From positions 229,727-293,726 of the forward strand of contig NZ_BMYW01000004.1 of the NCBI RefSeq assembly GCF_014652475.1: a stretch of 64,000 nt of DNA, read 5' to 3'. A program made the position numbers and the translations under genes. Positions 27,361 to 35,945 of the stretch are shown here, piece by piece. Numbering within the stretch: position 1 is the first letter of the stretch; each line of letters opens with the position of its first letter. The notes below the pieces were generated by a model, which saw nothing but the letters and a program-made list of their open reading frames with translations, was not told where the DNA came from and ran no database searches. This DNA comes from Vogesella alkaliphila (GTDB lineage Bacteria > Pseudomonadota > Gammaproteobacteria > Burkholderiales > Chromobacteriaceae).

Positions 27361-27771
27361 ATGCCCGACAAGCTTTTCAAGACCCCGGCTGAGTGGCGCG
27401 CCATTCTCACGCCGGAGCAATACTACGTCACCCGCGAGGCCGGCACCGAGCGCCCGTTCAGCGGTGACTACTACCTGCACAGCCAGGTCGGCAATTACCA
27501 CTGCGTGTGCTGCGACGCGCTGCTGTTCGAATCTACCACCAAGTTCGACGCCGGCTGCGGCTGGCCCAGCTTCTGGGAAGAAGCCGTCAAGGGCAGCATC
27601 CGCCGCATCCGCGACACCAGCCACGGCATGATCCGCACCGAGGTGCGCTGCAACCGCTGCGACGCCCACCTCGGTCATGTCTTCGATGACGGCCCGCCAC
27701 CGAGCGGCGAGCGCTTCTGCATCAATTCCGTGGCGCTGTACTTCGTCGCCAACGAGCAGGGCGAGCTGTAG
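27361..27771 (+). CDS. msrB: Peptide-methionine (R)-S-oxide reductase MsrB
   Basis: Repairs methionine-R-sulfoxide in oxidised proteins. The 136-residue enzyme has the structural zinc pairs C48/C51 and C97/C100, the conserved [11 protein letters not shown] with candidate resolving C66, [10 protein letters not shown] and the catalytic C120 in RFCINSVAL. Standard stand-alone length. The ATG is preceded by AGGAG that abuts a DUS-like word. Confidence 0.96.
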   Translation: MPDKLFKTPAEWRAILTPEQYYVTREAGTERPFSGDYYLHSQVGNYHCVCCDALLFESTTKFDAGCGWPSFWEEAVKGSIRRIRDTSHGMIRTEVRCNRCDAHLGHVFDDGPPPSGERFCINSVALYFVANEQGEL

Positions 27772-27897
27772 CAATGCCGGGGTAGTGAAAGCTTGGCGCG
27801 GAAACAATGAAATGCCCAACGGGCGCACGCTTCATTGCCCCGCGTCGGGCGGCAGCCCGCAGATCAAGACCGTGGCCGATCTGGCCCGGCCTGTACC

Positions 27898-29286
27898 TCA
27901 GACTTCCCAGTATTCCTTTTCCCTGCCCTGCATGCCCGGATTGAGCTGCTCGCGCAGACTGCGCAGTTTTTCCGGCTCGCCACGCACGCGGAACCAGCTG
28001 CCCTCTTCCTCGGTACGCTCTTCCAGCACCTGGCAGTGGCTGTAAATGTCACCGCGCAGCTGTTGCGCCGACCACGGCAGCAGCAGCTCGTCTTCCACCA
28101 GATCCTGCTGGAAGAAGGAGACGATGGTCGCATGCAGGCTGGCCACTTCCTCCGGACGGCGCGCACTCATCACCACGCAGCCCGGATAGCGCTGCTGCAG
28201 TTCGGCCGTCCAGGCCGCCTGCTCGGCTTCATCTCCGACATGGTCGATCTTGTTGAACACGCGAATGCGCTGCACTTCGTCGGCGCCGATTTCCTGCAGC
28301 ACCTCGTCGGTCACCTCCAGCTGGCGCAGGAAACCGGGATCACTGGCGTCGATCACGTGCAGCAACAGCGCCGCATCCAGCGCCTCTTCCAGCGTCGACT
28401 TGAATGAGGCCACCAGTCCGTGAGGCAGGTTCTTGATGAAGCCGACGGTATCGCTGACCAGCACGCGCGGCACGCTTTCCGGGTAGAGGGCACGCACCGT
28501 GGTATCCAGCGTGGCGAACAGCTTGTTGGCCACCAGCACCTCGCTGCCGGTCAGCGCCCGCATCAGTGTGGACTTGCCGGCATTGGTATAGCCCACCAGC
28601 GACACCCCGCCCAACCCCTGGCCCTGACGTTCCAGCCGGCGCGCGCGCTGGGTCTTGCGCTCCAGCTCCATGGCGATGATTTCGCGTTGCAGCTCGGCGA
28701 TGCGGTCACGCACCTTGCGACGGTCCAGCTCGGTATGCGACTCACCGGCACCACGCCCACCCATGCCGCTACGCTGCCGGCCTTGCGGACCGGCCAGCTT
28801 GGCCGCTTCGCGCAGGCGCGGGGCCATGTAGCCGAGGCGGGCGATTTCCACCTGCGCACGTGCCGCGCGCGAGCGGGCATTGCGATGGAAAATCTCCAGA
28901 ATGACCATGGTGCGGTCCATCACCGGGCAACCCACGGCCAGCTCCAGATTGCGCGCCTGCGACGGCGAGATTTCGTGATCCACCAGCAACACGTCGAACT
29001 CGACAGTATCGGACTCCAGCGCTGGTGAGCCGGTTTCCAGCTCGTCGTTGCGGACGCCGCGATTGACGAACGTGCTGACTTCTTCCAGCTTGCCCACGCC
29101 CAGATAGGCGGTGCGGTCGAAGCTGCTGCGCTTTTGCACAAAGGTCTGCACCACCTGGAAACCCAGCGTCTTGGCCAATTCGCTCAGTTCGGCGAGCGAC
29201 GCCTCGAACTCGATATCACTGACATCCGGCAACTGGACCGATGCCACCAGGGCGTAGCGGGGCTTCTCTTTGACTTCTGTTTGCAT
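27898..29286 (-). CDS. hflX: Ribosome-splitting GTPase HflX
   Basis: GTPase that binds the 50S subunit and splits stalled ribosomes, especially under heat stress. The 462-residue protein has the HflX N-terminal domain (LGVGKLEEV, VDHEISPSQARNLE, MDRTMVILEIFHRNARSRAARAQVEIARLGY region), the Gly-rich linker GGRGAGESHTELDRR, the G1 loop GYTNAGKSTLM, FATLDTTVR, DTVGFI and NKID. The C-terminal extension ends in REKEYWEV. The usual neighbour hfq is not present on either side here. Confidence 0.96.
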   Translation of the reverse strand: MQTEVKEKPRYALVASVQLPDVSDIEFEASLAELSELAKTLGFQVVQTFVQKRSSFDRTAYLGVGKLEEVSTFVNRGVRNDELETGSPALESDTVEFDVLLVDHEISPSQARNLELAVGCPVMDRTMVILEIFHRNARSRAARAQVEIARLGYMAPRLREAAKLAGPQGRQRSGMGGRGAGESHTELDRRKVRDRIAELQREIIAMELERKTQRARRLERQGQGLGGVSLVGYTNAGKSTLMRALTGSEVLVANKLFATLDTTVRALYPESVPRVLVSDTVGFIKNLPHGLVASFKSTLEEALDAALLLHVIDASDPGFLRQLEVTDEVLQEIGADEVQRIRVFNKIDHVGDEAEQAAWTAELQQRYPGCVVMSARRPEEVASLHATIVSFFQQDLVEDELLLPWSAQQLRGDIYSHCQVLEERTEEEGSWFRVRGEPEKLRSLREQLNPGMQGREKEYWEV

Positions 29287-29667
29287 GGGCAGATGGCTTC
29301 AACTTGATGGCTAACCGAGCATAGTACTCACAAATGGCCCCGTCCGTTGCCCGAATGCGAGACGGGCAGTCAATCGCCACTAGATCCACGCGCGCGGAGA
29401 GAGGCCACTTGGCGCGCGCAGGCTTCGCCGTCCGACACCGCCACTTCAGCAATGGCAATTTGGCGACGCCAAAGAAAATCACGGAGGGGAGGATGCAGTC
29501 GTACCCCGACATGTTTTATCTACCCACCGCCTTGCCGCCCAAGCGGACCGTGTCAGCGGACCGTGCTTCGGCACCAGTACGGCATGGCGTAGTGCAAAGA
29601 TACGCACCAGAAAGGCCGGTGGGGTCTGTTCGCCACCGCCCATCGCGGCCGCCCGGTCATTGGCCGG
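29287..29667. other. 381-base stretch without a convincing gene
   Basis: A strong Shine-Dalgarno-like GGAGGGGAGG lies directly before an ATG at 29493, but the frame that follows gives an Arg/Pro-rich shadow-like product overlapping the antisense gene at 29668, so I do not call it. AGCGGACCGTG is repeated with a 13-base period at 29542 and 29555. The hflX promoter should lie at the left end. Confidence 0.4.
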
Positions 29668-29982
29668 CTACTTGCCGCGATACTCGATGCGTGCGGTCAT
29701 TTCCTCGATCGCCAGCGCCAGTGCCTTGGCCGCACCCGCCGCATCGCCGGCGATATCGGCGTAGTCGGTCCATTCGCCGTAACGCAACTGCCAGCCGCCC
29801 GCCCCGGCGCCCTCTAGCCGCAGGATGTACTCCGGCACGGAGAACTGCTCACCGGCTGCGGTAGTCAGCGGGCGGTACTGCACCGCGTCGCCCCAGCCGT
29901 TCATGACCGGCGCTCCGCCGGAACGGGCGCCATGCATGGCAGCCCGAAGAGATTGGAATAGCTCATCGGCCGATTCTAGCAA
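29668..29982 (-). CDS. Small hypothetical protein
   Basis: A protein of up to 104 residues with normal soluble composition (GWQLRYGEWTDYADIAG, AAKALALAIEEMTARIEYRGK at the C-terminus) and good codon use. I do not recognise a family. The first possible start is a TTG at 29982 without a good ribosome binding site. An ATG at 29937 would give 89 residues. It lies downstream of the umuDC operon on the same strand. Confidence 0.55.
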   Translation of the reverse strand: MLESADELFQSLRAAMHGARSGGAPVMNGWGDAVQYRPLTTAAGEQFSVPEYILRLEGAGAGGWQLRYGEWTDYADIAGDAAGAAKALALAIEEMTARIEYRGK

Positions 29983-30043
29983 GTCGCCGCCGTGCCGGCT
30001 GCAGCGCTAGCGTGATGCCTGTTATGCCGCGACGCGGCCTGCG

Positions 30044-31306
30044 CTAACTGACCACCGGCAGCTCGTCCCAGCAGGTGGTCCAGCGCGGCGAGCGTTGCTC
30101 CTGCCGCATCCGCCAGTCCGCGCTGACCGCCTCCGACGCCAGTCGCAGCGTACCGCTGCCATAGTGGCGGTTTACCTGATCCAGCGTTCGCAGCAAGGCA
30201 GCGCGCCGTGGGTCGGTGCTGACGGCAAACAGGTCCGGCTGCCGCGCCTGGGCGGCGCTGATGCCCAGCAGCACCACGCCCGCCTTCTTGTAGCCGTGGC
30301 CGGGCTGGTAGATCGCCTCCAGCCCGGCCAGTGCCGCCTTGACCAGCACAAAGGTGTCGGCGGCGGGGCCAAGCAGCGGCACCACCGTCCAGCCGCGCTG
30401 CGGTGGCGCGTCGCCAAACGGGTTGCCACGGATACTGACGCCGACCAGCTGCGCCACGCTGTGCTGCTGGCGCAGCTTCTCGCCGACGCGGGTGGCGTGA
30501 TGGGTGACCGCCGCCGCCAGCGTGGGCAGCTCGCTCACCGCGCGCGCAAACGAGCGCGACGAGATCAGCTGCTGCCGTGGCGCGGCGATGTCGTCCAGTT
30601 CGAGACAGGACACCCCGTTCAGCTCGGCCACGGTACGTTCCAGCACGATGCCGAAATGGCGCTGGATCAACTGCGGCGCGGCACGCTGCAAGTCCAGCGC
30701 ACTGTGGATGCCGAGGCGGGCGAGCTTTTCTGCGCTGCGCCGGCCTACACCCCAGACCCGGCTTGCGGCCAACCTTGCCAGCAGTTTTTCCTGCCAGTCG
30801 CGCGCAAGCCAGTCCCAGGCGAACACGCCATTGCAGCGCGGATGGGTCTTGGCCACGCTGTTGGCCAGCTTGGCCAGCGTCTTGCTGCTGCCGATGCCGA
30901 CACAGTTAGGGATGCCGACGCGCTGCAACACGTCGGCGCGCAGGCGGGCCGCGTGGAGGCGCAGCTCGGGGATGCCGTCGAGGGTGATGAAGCTCTCGTC
31001 GATAGAGTAGATTTCCTGCTCGATGCCCCAGCGCGCCACGACCTGCATCATCCGTTGCGACATGTCGCCATACAGCGCGTAATTGCTGGAAAACACCGCC
31101 ACGCCGTGACGGCGGCACTGCGCCGCGATCTGGTAGTACGGCAGGAAGGCGTCGATGCCGAGCGCCTTGGCTTCGGCCGAGCGCGCGACGACACAGCCGT
31201 CGTTATTGCTGAGCACGATGATGGGCTTGCCGGCCAGATCGGGACGGAACACCCGCTCGCACGAGGTGTAGAAGCTGTTGCCGTCGACCAGTGCAAAGGT
31301 GCTCAT
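30044..31306 (-). CDS. umuC: Y-family DNA polymerase V catalytic subunit UmuC
   Basis: Error-prone translesion polymerase, 420 residues. It begins [20 protein letters not shown] with the first metal aspartate, has the palm motif [12 protein letters not shown], the helix-hairpin-helix region [20 protein letters not shown] and the little finger with [13 protein letters not shown]. The C-terminal UmuC-specific domain ends near the stop. The start at 31306 overlaps the umuD stop by four bases. An exact DUS-like copy lies at 30763. Confidence 0.95.
   Translation of the reverse strand: MSTFALVDGNSFYTSCERVFRPDLAGKPIIVLSNNDGCVVARSAEAKALGIDAFLPYYQIAAQCRRHGVAVFSSNYALYGDMSQRMMQVVARWGIEQEIYSIDESFITLDGIPELRLHAARLRADVLQRVGIPNCVGIGSSKTLAKLANSVAKTHPRCNGVFAWDWLARDWQEKLLARLAASRVWGVGRRSAEKLARLGIHSALDLQRAAPQLIQRHFGIVLERTVAELNGVSCLELDDIAAPRQQLISSRSFARAVSELPTLAAAVTHHATRVGEKLRQQHSVAQLVGVSIRGNPFGDAPPQRGWTVVPLLGPAADTFVLVKAALAGLEAIYQPGHGYKKAGVVLLGISAAQARQPDLFAVSTDPRRAALLRTLDQVNRHYGSGTLRLASEAVSADWRMRQEQRSPRWTTCWDELPVVS
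30763..30776 (+). repeat. DUS-like 14-mer, exact
   Basis: TTGCGGCCAACCTT antisense to umuC, where the complementary strand is read as R-L-A-A. Confidence 0.75.
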
Positions 31307-31725
31307 GTGAAGCGCTTGACGCAGGCGGTGACCACGCCCCAGATGCACAGTTCCTGCTCGCCGCCCAGCTCCAGCGGCGCATAGGCCGCATTCTCCGCCA
31401 ACAGCGCCACGCGGCCATCGCGGCGGTGCAGGCGCTTGACGGTGAACGCGCCATCGATGGCGGCCAGGACGATGTGCCCGTGCAGCGGAGGCAGGCCGCG
31501 ATCGACCACCAGCAGATCGCCGTGATGGATGCCGGCATCGGCCATGGAATCACCGCTCACCCGCACCATGAACGAGGACGCCGCGTCACGGATCAGGTAA
31601 CGATTGAGATCCAGCGGGCTGTCCTTGTAGTCGTCGGCCGGCGACGGAAAACCGGCCGGCACGCTGACACCGAACAGCGGCACGCTCTGCGGCAACGGTG
31701 CCACGACCGGTAGATAAAGCTGCAT
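31303..31725 (-). CDS. umuD: DNA polymerase V accessory protein UmuD
   Basis: S24-family self-cleaving protein of 140 residues. Serine S60 (SGDSMADAG) and lysine K97 (FTVKRLH) occupy the same numbers as in E. coli UmuD, and the cleavage site is A24-G25 in VPAGFPSPA. RecA filaments stimulate cleavage to UmuD', which joins UmuC as polymerase V. No N-terminal DNA-binding domain, so it is not itself a repressor. The ATG at 31725 fits the family. A 21-base palindrome overlapping the -10 lies just upstream. Confidence 0.94.
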   Translation of the reverse strand: MQLYLPVVAPLPQSVPLFGVSVPAGFPSPADDYKDSPLDLNRYLIRDAASSFMVRVSGDSMADAGIHHGDLLVVDRGLPPLHGHIVLAAIDGAFTVKRLHRRDGRVALLAENAAYAPLELGGEQELCIWGVVTACVKRFT

Positions 31726-31735
31726 GCTGACTCTC

Positions 31736-31756
31736 CATAATCGAATTTTGATTATG
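31736..31756 (-). promoter_or_regulatory. Palindromic operator over the umuDC -10 box
   Basis: CATAATC (31736-31742) and GATTATG (31750-31756) form a perfect inverted repeat around GAATTTT. On the minus strand CATAAT (31756-31751) is a good -10, with TTTGCA 17 bases upstream as a weak -35. A repressor bound here would block umuDC. The site does not match CTG-N10-CAG, the usual LexA box. Confidence 0.5.
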
Positions 31757-31888
31757 TACGATTTCAAACAAACTGCAAAGCCCACGGTTGCCGCACGGTA
31801 AGCAGCCCCCCACCACCCGTGGACGACGAGTGCGAGAGCCTCCGCAGCAGGCCGACATCGCGCCAGCCATCACGGCGCCGCACCTCGC

Positions 31889-31902
31889 CTGCGGCCAACC
31901 TT
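31889..31902 (+). repeat. DUS-like 14-mer, 13 of 14, intergenic
   Basis: CTGCGGCCAACCTT between umuD and the hypothetical gene at 32021, followed by G. Confidence 0.6.
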
Positions 31903-32020
31903 GTTCACCCCTCCTGTAGCACAGCGCGCCATGGCGGACACTGCCCGCCCCTGCCGCCACAACAGCGCACCGCGTCAAAGCGCCTATAAATCAACTATCC
32001 AGCCCGCAACGGAGACAGGC

Positions 32021-32728
32021 ATGAAGCCGGTTCGGCGCAAACAGTTCGTCAGTTTCGGCAGCGGTTCGTCGTGGCCGCACGTCACGCCGCCGCTCACCAG
32101 CGCGCCGCCCTCTGTCGCCCTCAGCCGGCCACAGCTGGGGGCGGAGTATCTGGCGTGGGCGCATTGGCTGGATGCGCTGCACAAGCGCGCGAGCCAGGGC
32201 AACGAGGCCGATGCCTGGGCACTGGCGGAAGGCAAGCTGGCCTTCGTGCTGCGCCGCAGCCTGCTGCTGCGCGAAAAAGTCATGCTCGGCGGCAGCCTGT
32301 CTCGGGCGGTGACCGAGGAAACCGCGGCACTGGTGCAGGAGCTGGAACAGGTTATCGGCGAGCTGACCGGGCGCGAGATGCTGGCGGTGGACGACTGGCC
32401 GCTACCCTATCGCCTTTACCGCCGCCAGGGCGAGGCCGGCAAACCGGCGACCGGCGCCACGCCCCAAACCCCACCTCCTGCCGGCCACGACCGACGCCAG
32501 GGCAGCCGTCAGCGCAAGAACCTGCTGTCGGCACAGGCGCAACAGGATTGCCAGCAGGCGGTAGGCTGTCTGCGGCTGGCGCTGGAGATCCTGCACCGCC
32601 AACCGGCACTGGCCAAATCCGACGCTTGGCAGGCGGCCAACCTTGGACTGGCGCGGGTGATCGTGCTCGGCCACCTGAGCAGCCAGCCTGGGCACAAGCT
32701 GGCAGGTCAACACGCCTCGCCGCAATAA
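32021..32728 (+). CDS. Hypothetical protein
   Basis: A 235-residue protein without a recognised domain. The N-terminus is basic (MKPVRRKQFVSFGSGSS), residues 40-110 are predicted helical (YLAWAHWLDALHKRAS, LAFVLRRSLLLREKVML), and a Pro/Gln/Arg-rich linker around residues 140-175 joins a second helical part. No membrane segment. The ATG at 32021 follows GGAG, and upstream in-frame ATGs lie in probable non-coding sequence. A DUS-like core copy lies near the 3' end (32633-32645). Confidence 0.68.
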   Translation: MKPVRRKQFVSFGSGSSWPHVTPPLTSAPPSVALSRPQLGAEYLAWAHWLDALHKRASQGNEADAWALAEGKLAFVLRRSLLLREKVMLGGSLSRAVTEETAALVQELEQVIGELTGREMLAVDDWPLPYRLYRRQGEAGKPATGATPQTPPPAGHDRRQGSRQRKNLLSAQAQQDCQQAVGCLRLALEILHRQPALAKSDAWQAANLGLARVIVLGHLSSQPGHKLAGQHASPQ

Positions 32729-32778
32729 CAGTCGGTCGGCAAACCCGCGCCAAGCCAAGCGCTAACGACAAACTCTCC

Positions 32779-32807
32779 TTGTCATTGCGAGGCTTTATCT
32801 GTAGAAT
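32779..32807 (+). promoter_or_regulatory. ffs: Sigma-70 promoter of the 4.5S RNA gene
   Basis: TTGTCA (32779-32784) and TAGAAT (32802-32807) are separated by exactly 17 bases. Transcription would start near 32814, shortly before the mature RNA. Confidence 0.7.
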
Positions 32808-32820
32808 GCCTTTCCTCAAT

Positions 32821-32918
32821 GGCGGGTCTCCCCGCATTGTGCGATGGTCAACCTGGTCAGGTCCGGAAGGAAGCAGCCACAGCCGTTTAGCGCAAGTGCC
32901 GGGGGTCGGGCTCGCCAC
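32821..32918 (+). ncRNA. ffs: 4.5S signal recognition particle RNA
   Basis: Small bacterial SRP RNA that binds Ffh and targets nascent membrane proteins. The invariant apical part CAGGTCCGGAAGGAAGCAGCC is present (32859 onward) with the GGAA tetraloop, as is the symmetric internal loop on the 3' side (GTGCCGGGGGTCGGG region). The 5' GGCG and 3' CGCC ends pair, giving a hairpin of about 98 bases. A promoter lies directly upstream and a terminator directly downstream. Confidence 0.95.
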
Positions 32919-32928
32919 CCCAATTTAC

Positions 32929-32960
32929 CCCGTTGCCGATAAACCTCTATCGGCAACGGG
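32929..32960 (+). terminator. Terminator hairpin of the 4.5S RNA gene
   Basis: Perfect 13-base-pair stem CCCGTTGCCGATA / TATCGGCAACGGG with the loop AACCTC, about 10 bases after the RNA. Only a short T-run follows. Confidence 0.75.
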
Positions 32961-33123
32961 CGTTTCGCATAAATTACGCTGTCCTTTTTCTCGCAATCCT
33001 GCTATCATACCGATGCAAGTCAAATAAGGCTGGGCAAAGACTCGGCCGTATGTTTTATTTTTTGCAAAAGTCACGCGGACACTACCCCGTCCATGATTAC
33101 AGAACTCATATGCGAGGAACGCC

Positions 33124-33450
33124 ATGAAATTGTTTGATAAAATCCCCAATCCGCGCGAAATCCGCCGCAAGCTTGGCTTGAACCAACAGGAATTCTGGAG
33201 CCGCATCGGCGTTACCCAGTCCGGTGGTTCGCGCTACGAAAGCGGTCGCAACATGCCAAAGCCAGTGCGCGAATTGCTCCGCCTGGTGCATGTCGAGCAG
33301 ATCGACTTGGCGAAAGTCCGTCGTGAAGACTTCGAGATCGTCGAGTATCTCAAGGAAACCCACCCGGACCTGTACAAGAGCCTGCGTAAAGCGGTTCGCG
33401 CCCGCCTTGACACCCAGGGCGAAGCAGAAGGCACCGTTGCCGAAGCCTGA
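33124..33450 (+). CDS. Small XRE-type helix-turn-helix regulator
   Basis: A 108-residue protein with one Cro/C1-like DNA-binding domain at about residues 10-60 (REIRRKLGLNQQEFWSRIGVT, then SRYESGRNMPKPV) and a charged C-terminal helix (FEIVEYLKETHPDLYKSLRKAVRARL). There is no toxin partner next to it. Its lower third-position GC suggests strong or ancestral expression rather than recent transfer. It is monocistronic, in an AT-richer setting after the SRP RNA gene. Target genes unknown. Confidence 0.85.
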   Translation: MKLFDKIPNPREIRRKLGLNQQEFWSRIGVTQSGGSRYESGRNMPKPVRELLRLVHVEQIDLAKVRREDFEIVEYLKETHPDLYKSLRKAVRARLDTQGEAEGTVAEA

Positions 33451-33471
33451 GCAAGCGGTTGATGCAACCAT

Positions 33472-33503
33472 AAAAAAACGCCCCGGTCCACCGGGGCGTT
33501 TTT
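33472..33503. terminator. Bidirectional terminator between XRE gene and uspA
   Basis: CGCCCCGG (33479-33486) pairs with CCGGGGCG (33491-33498), loop TCCA, with seven A before and five T after. It serves both converging genes. Confidence 0.92.
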
Positions 33504-33547
33504 CGTTGTCTGAACGACGGGCCGGCAATACCGGCGGCACAGCACCA

Positions 33548-33997
33548 TCAGTCCCCGGCATTGCGCACCAGCAGCACCGGCACATCGGCGATCTTCAGCA
33601 CCCCTTCGGCGACACTCCCCAGCAGCAGGTGCATCAGCCCGCCGATGCCGTGAGTCCCCATCACCAGCAGGTCCGCCCCCCACTTGCTGGCGTCGTCCAT
33701 GATGACACTGGCGATGCGATCGCCCCAGCTTTCGATTATGGCCGTCTCCGGCACCACGCCCAGCGCCTCGGCGCGCGTACGCGCCTGCGACAGCACCTGC
33801 TCGCCCGCCTCGCGAATCGAACCCTGCAATTCCGCGGCATCCAGAAACTCGGCGCCACCCCAGCCAAACTGTGCCAGATCCACCACGTGCACCATCCTCA
33901 CGGCAGCACCAACCTCCTTGGCCAGCTTGCACGCTTCAGCCAGGGCCAATGCCGATGTTGCGCTATCGTCAACCGGCACAAAAATACGCTGATACAT
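33548..33997 (-). CDS. Universal stress protein UspA family
   Basis: A 149-residue Usp domain protein starting MYQRIFVPVDDSATSALALAEACKLA. The ATP-binding signature is present as VMGTHGIGGLMHLLLGSVAEGVL (G-x2-G-x9-G-S), so it belongs to the ATP-binding class. Made under starvation and stress in relatives. The ATG at 33997 is preceded by GGGAGG. Monocistronic. Confidence 0.92.
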   Translation of the reverse strand: MYQRIFVPVDDSATSALALAEACKLAKEVGAAVRMVHVVDLAQFGWGGAEFLDAAELQGSIREAGEQVLSQARTRAEALGVVPETAIIESWGDRIASVIMDDASKWGADLLVMGTHGIGGLMHLLLGSVAEGVLKIADVPVLLVRNAGD

Positions 33998-34124
33998 GGT
34001 AACCTCCCGTCTCGACACACGATTGAATTGCTGTATTCATACTAGATTACCGGCACCGAGGAAAGTATTGATAAAGATTAACGGCGGGCGCAGTATGACA
34101 AAAATCCTCGCGACAGGTTAATAC

Positions 34125-34571
34125 ATGGCACGCCTCACCTTGCCGGAGATCGACAATCCGGTGTTCGACTGCCGGCTCGACATCCGCATCAGCGATATCA
34201 ACTACGGCGGCCACCTGGGCAACGATGCCGCGCTGCGCTTCGCCCACGAGGTCCGGCTGCGCTTCCTACAAAGTCTTGACTGCACCGAGATGGATGTTTA
34301 CGGTGCCGGCATCATCATGAGCGACGCGGCGGTGATCTACCGCAACGAAGCCTTCCATGGCGACACGTTGGCATTCAGCCTCGGCATCACCGACTTTAGC
34401 CGCTGTGGCTGCGATTTCATTTACCAGGCCCGACGCTTGAGCGACAATGCCGCAATACTGCATATCAAGACCGGCATTGTCTTTTTCGACTACCAGCAGC
34501 GGAAAGCAACCGCTGTACCAGCCGCCTTTGCCGCGCAATTCAGACTGAAACAAGAAGGAGTCGCGACATGA
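34125..34571 (+). CDS. Hotdog-fold acyl-CoA thioesterase
   Basis: A 148-residue 4HBT-type thioesterase. The segment LDIRISDINYGGHLGNDAALRFAHEVRLRFL carries the hotdog helix with the Asp/Asn-type active-site region (DINYGGHLGND), related to YbgC/FcbC enzymes. The substrate is unknown. Its last bases overlap the TerB gene start by four (ATGA), so the two are coupled. Confidence 0.82.
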   Translation: MARLTLPEIDNPVFDCRLDIRISDINYGGHLGNDAALRFAHEVRLRFLQSLDCTEMDVYGAGIIMSDAAVIYRNEAFHGDTLAFSLGITDFSRCGCDFIYQARRLSDNAAILHIKTGIVFFDYQQRKATAVPAAFAAQFRLKQEGVAT

Positions 34572-34984
34572 AGAACTACCCCACGAACAGTCCGGAAGCC
34601 CTTGCCCGCATCCTTGCCATGTTCATGATTACCGATGGCGAAATGGCCGCGCGCGAGATCGAATCCCTGGAAAGCCTGAACGTCTATGAAATCATCGGCC
34701 TGTCGCGCAAGCGCTTCATCGAGGTGCTGGCCAAGTACTGCGACGACATCTCCGACGAAGCCGAAAACGACGGCACCATCCACCTGCTGTCACCGCAGCG
34801 CGTCAACGAAGTGCTGGACGTGATCACCGATCGCAGCAAGCGCCTGCTGTGCTGCGCCATCGCGCTGGACATCTGCAAGGCCGACAGCGCGATCAGCGAC
34901 CCGGAAATGCTGCTGCTGCGCCACATGATGCAGCACTGGCAGCTATCGCTGGAAGACCTGGAAAACGAATTCATCCGCCAGTAA
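34568..34984 (+). CDS. TerB-like protein
   Basis: A 138-residue all-helical TerB-family protein with the two acidic metal-binding segments MITDGEMAAREIESLE (near residue 20) and DICKADSAISDPEMLLLRHM (near residue 105). TerB proteins are linked to tellurite and phage resistance and to membrane-associated stress complexes. Here no other ter genes are present, so the role is open. Followed by a hairpin (35042-35060) and the moxR gene. Confidence 0.78.
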   Translation: MKNYPTNSPEALARILAMFMITDGEMAAREIESLESLNVYEIIGLSRKRFIEVLAKYCDDISDEAENDGTIHLLSPQRVNEVLDVITDRSKRLLCCAIALDICKADSAISDPEMLLLRHMMQHWQLSLEDLENEFIRQ

Positions 34985-35041
34985 CACCCTGGCGTACCCT
35001 GTAGCTGAACCATAATCAGCGCAGGCACTGCTGCACCGCAA

Positions 35042-35063
35042 CGGCCACCCTGAGTGGCCGCTT
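35042..35063 (+). terminator. Weak terminator after terB-like gene
   Basis: CGGCCAC and GTGGCCG form a seven-base-pair stem with a 5-base loop, followed by CTTT. Confidence 0.45.
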
Positions 35064-35099
35064 TCGTTCGGCAACCACCATCCAACGCGAGCCCATCAC

Positions 35100-35945
35100 A
35101 TGAAGCAGACATTCACCGGCAGCGAGCAGTACATTGCCACCCCCGACCTGATGACCGCGGTCAATGCCGCCATTACCTTGGAACGCCCGCTGCTGATCAA
35201 GGGCGAGCCCGGCACCGGCAAGACCATGCTCGCCGAACAACTGGCGAAGGCGCTGGGCAAGCAGCTGATCGTGTGGCCGGTCAAATCCACCACCAAGGCA
35301 CAGCACGGCCTGTACGAGTACGATGCCGTATCGCGCCTGCGCGACTCGCAGCTGGGCAACGAGCGCGTGCACCACATCGGCAACTACATCGTCAAAGGCA
35401 AGCTGTGGCAGGCGTTCGAGGCCAGCGAGGCGCCGGTGCTGCTGATCGACGAGATCGACAAGGCCGACATCGAGTTCCCCAACGATCTGCTGCGCGAGCT
35501 GGACCAGATGGAATTCTTCGTGCACGAGACGCAGGAGCAGATCAAGGCCCACCAGCGTCCCATCATCGTCATCACCTCCAACAACGAGAAAGAGCTGCCC
35601 GACGCCTTCCTGCGCCGCTGTTTCTTCCACTACATCCGTTTTCCGGATCAGGACACCCTGCAGCGCATCGTCAACGCGCACTTCCCGACCCTGCGTGACA
35701 GCCTGCTGCGCAATGCGCTGGAGAGCTTCCTCGCCATCCGCGAGCTGCCCGGCATCAAGAAGAAACCGTCAACCTCGGAGCTGCTGGACTGGCTGCGCCT
35801 GCTTGAGGCCGACGGCACACCGGACAGCGCGATCCAGAATGGCGGCGTGCCGCCGTTTGCCGGTGCCCTGCTGAAGAACGAGCAGGACATGTCGCTGCTG
35901 GAGCGCATCCTCAACGCCACCCGCGCGCGCCGCAACGGATCATGA
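35100..35945 (+). CDS. MoxR-type AAA+ ATPase
   Basis: A 281-residue AAA+ chaperone of the MoxR family. Walker A is GEPGTGKTML (near residue 35), Walker B LLIDEIDKAD (near residue 115), sensor 1 VITSNNEKELPDAFLRRCFFHYI with the arginine finger. MoxR ATPases mature complexes together with VWA-domain proteins, which usually follow immediately. Here the next gene is xerC instead, overlapping by four bases, so the partner must be elsewhere. Confidence 0.9.
   Translation: MKQTFTGSEQYIATPDLMTAVNAAITLERPLLIKGEPGTGKTMLAEQLAKALGKQLIVWPVKSTTKAQHGLYEYDAVSRLRDSQLGNERVHHIGNYIVKGKLWQAFEASEAPVLLIDEIDKADIEFPNDLLRELDQMEFFVHETQEQIKAHQRPIIVITSNNEKELPDAFLRRCFFHYIRFPDQDTLQRIVNAHFPTLRDSLLRNALESFLAIRELPGIKKKPSTSELLDWLRLLEADGTPDSAIQNGGVPPFAGALLKNEQDMSLLERILNATRARRNGS

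Noticed and set aside
31726-31800. A standard LexA box upstream of umuD
   Set aside because: No CTG-N10-CAG or close form was found; the palindrome present is different.
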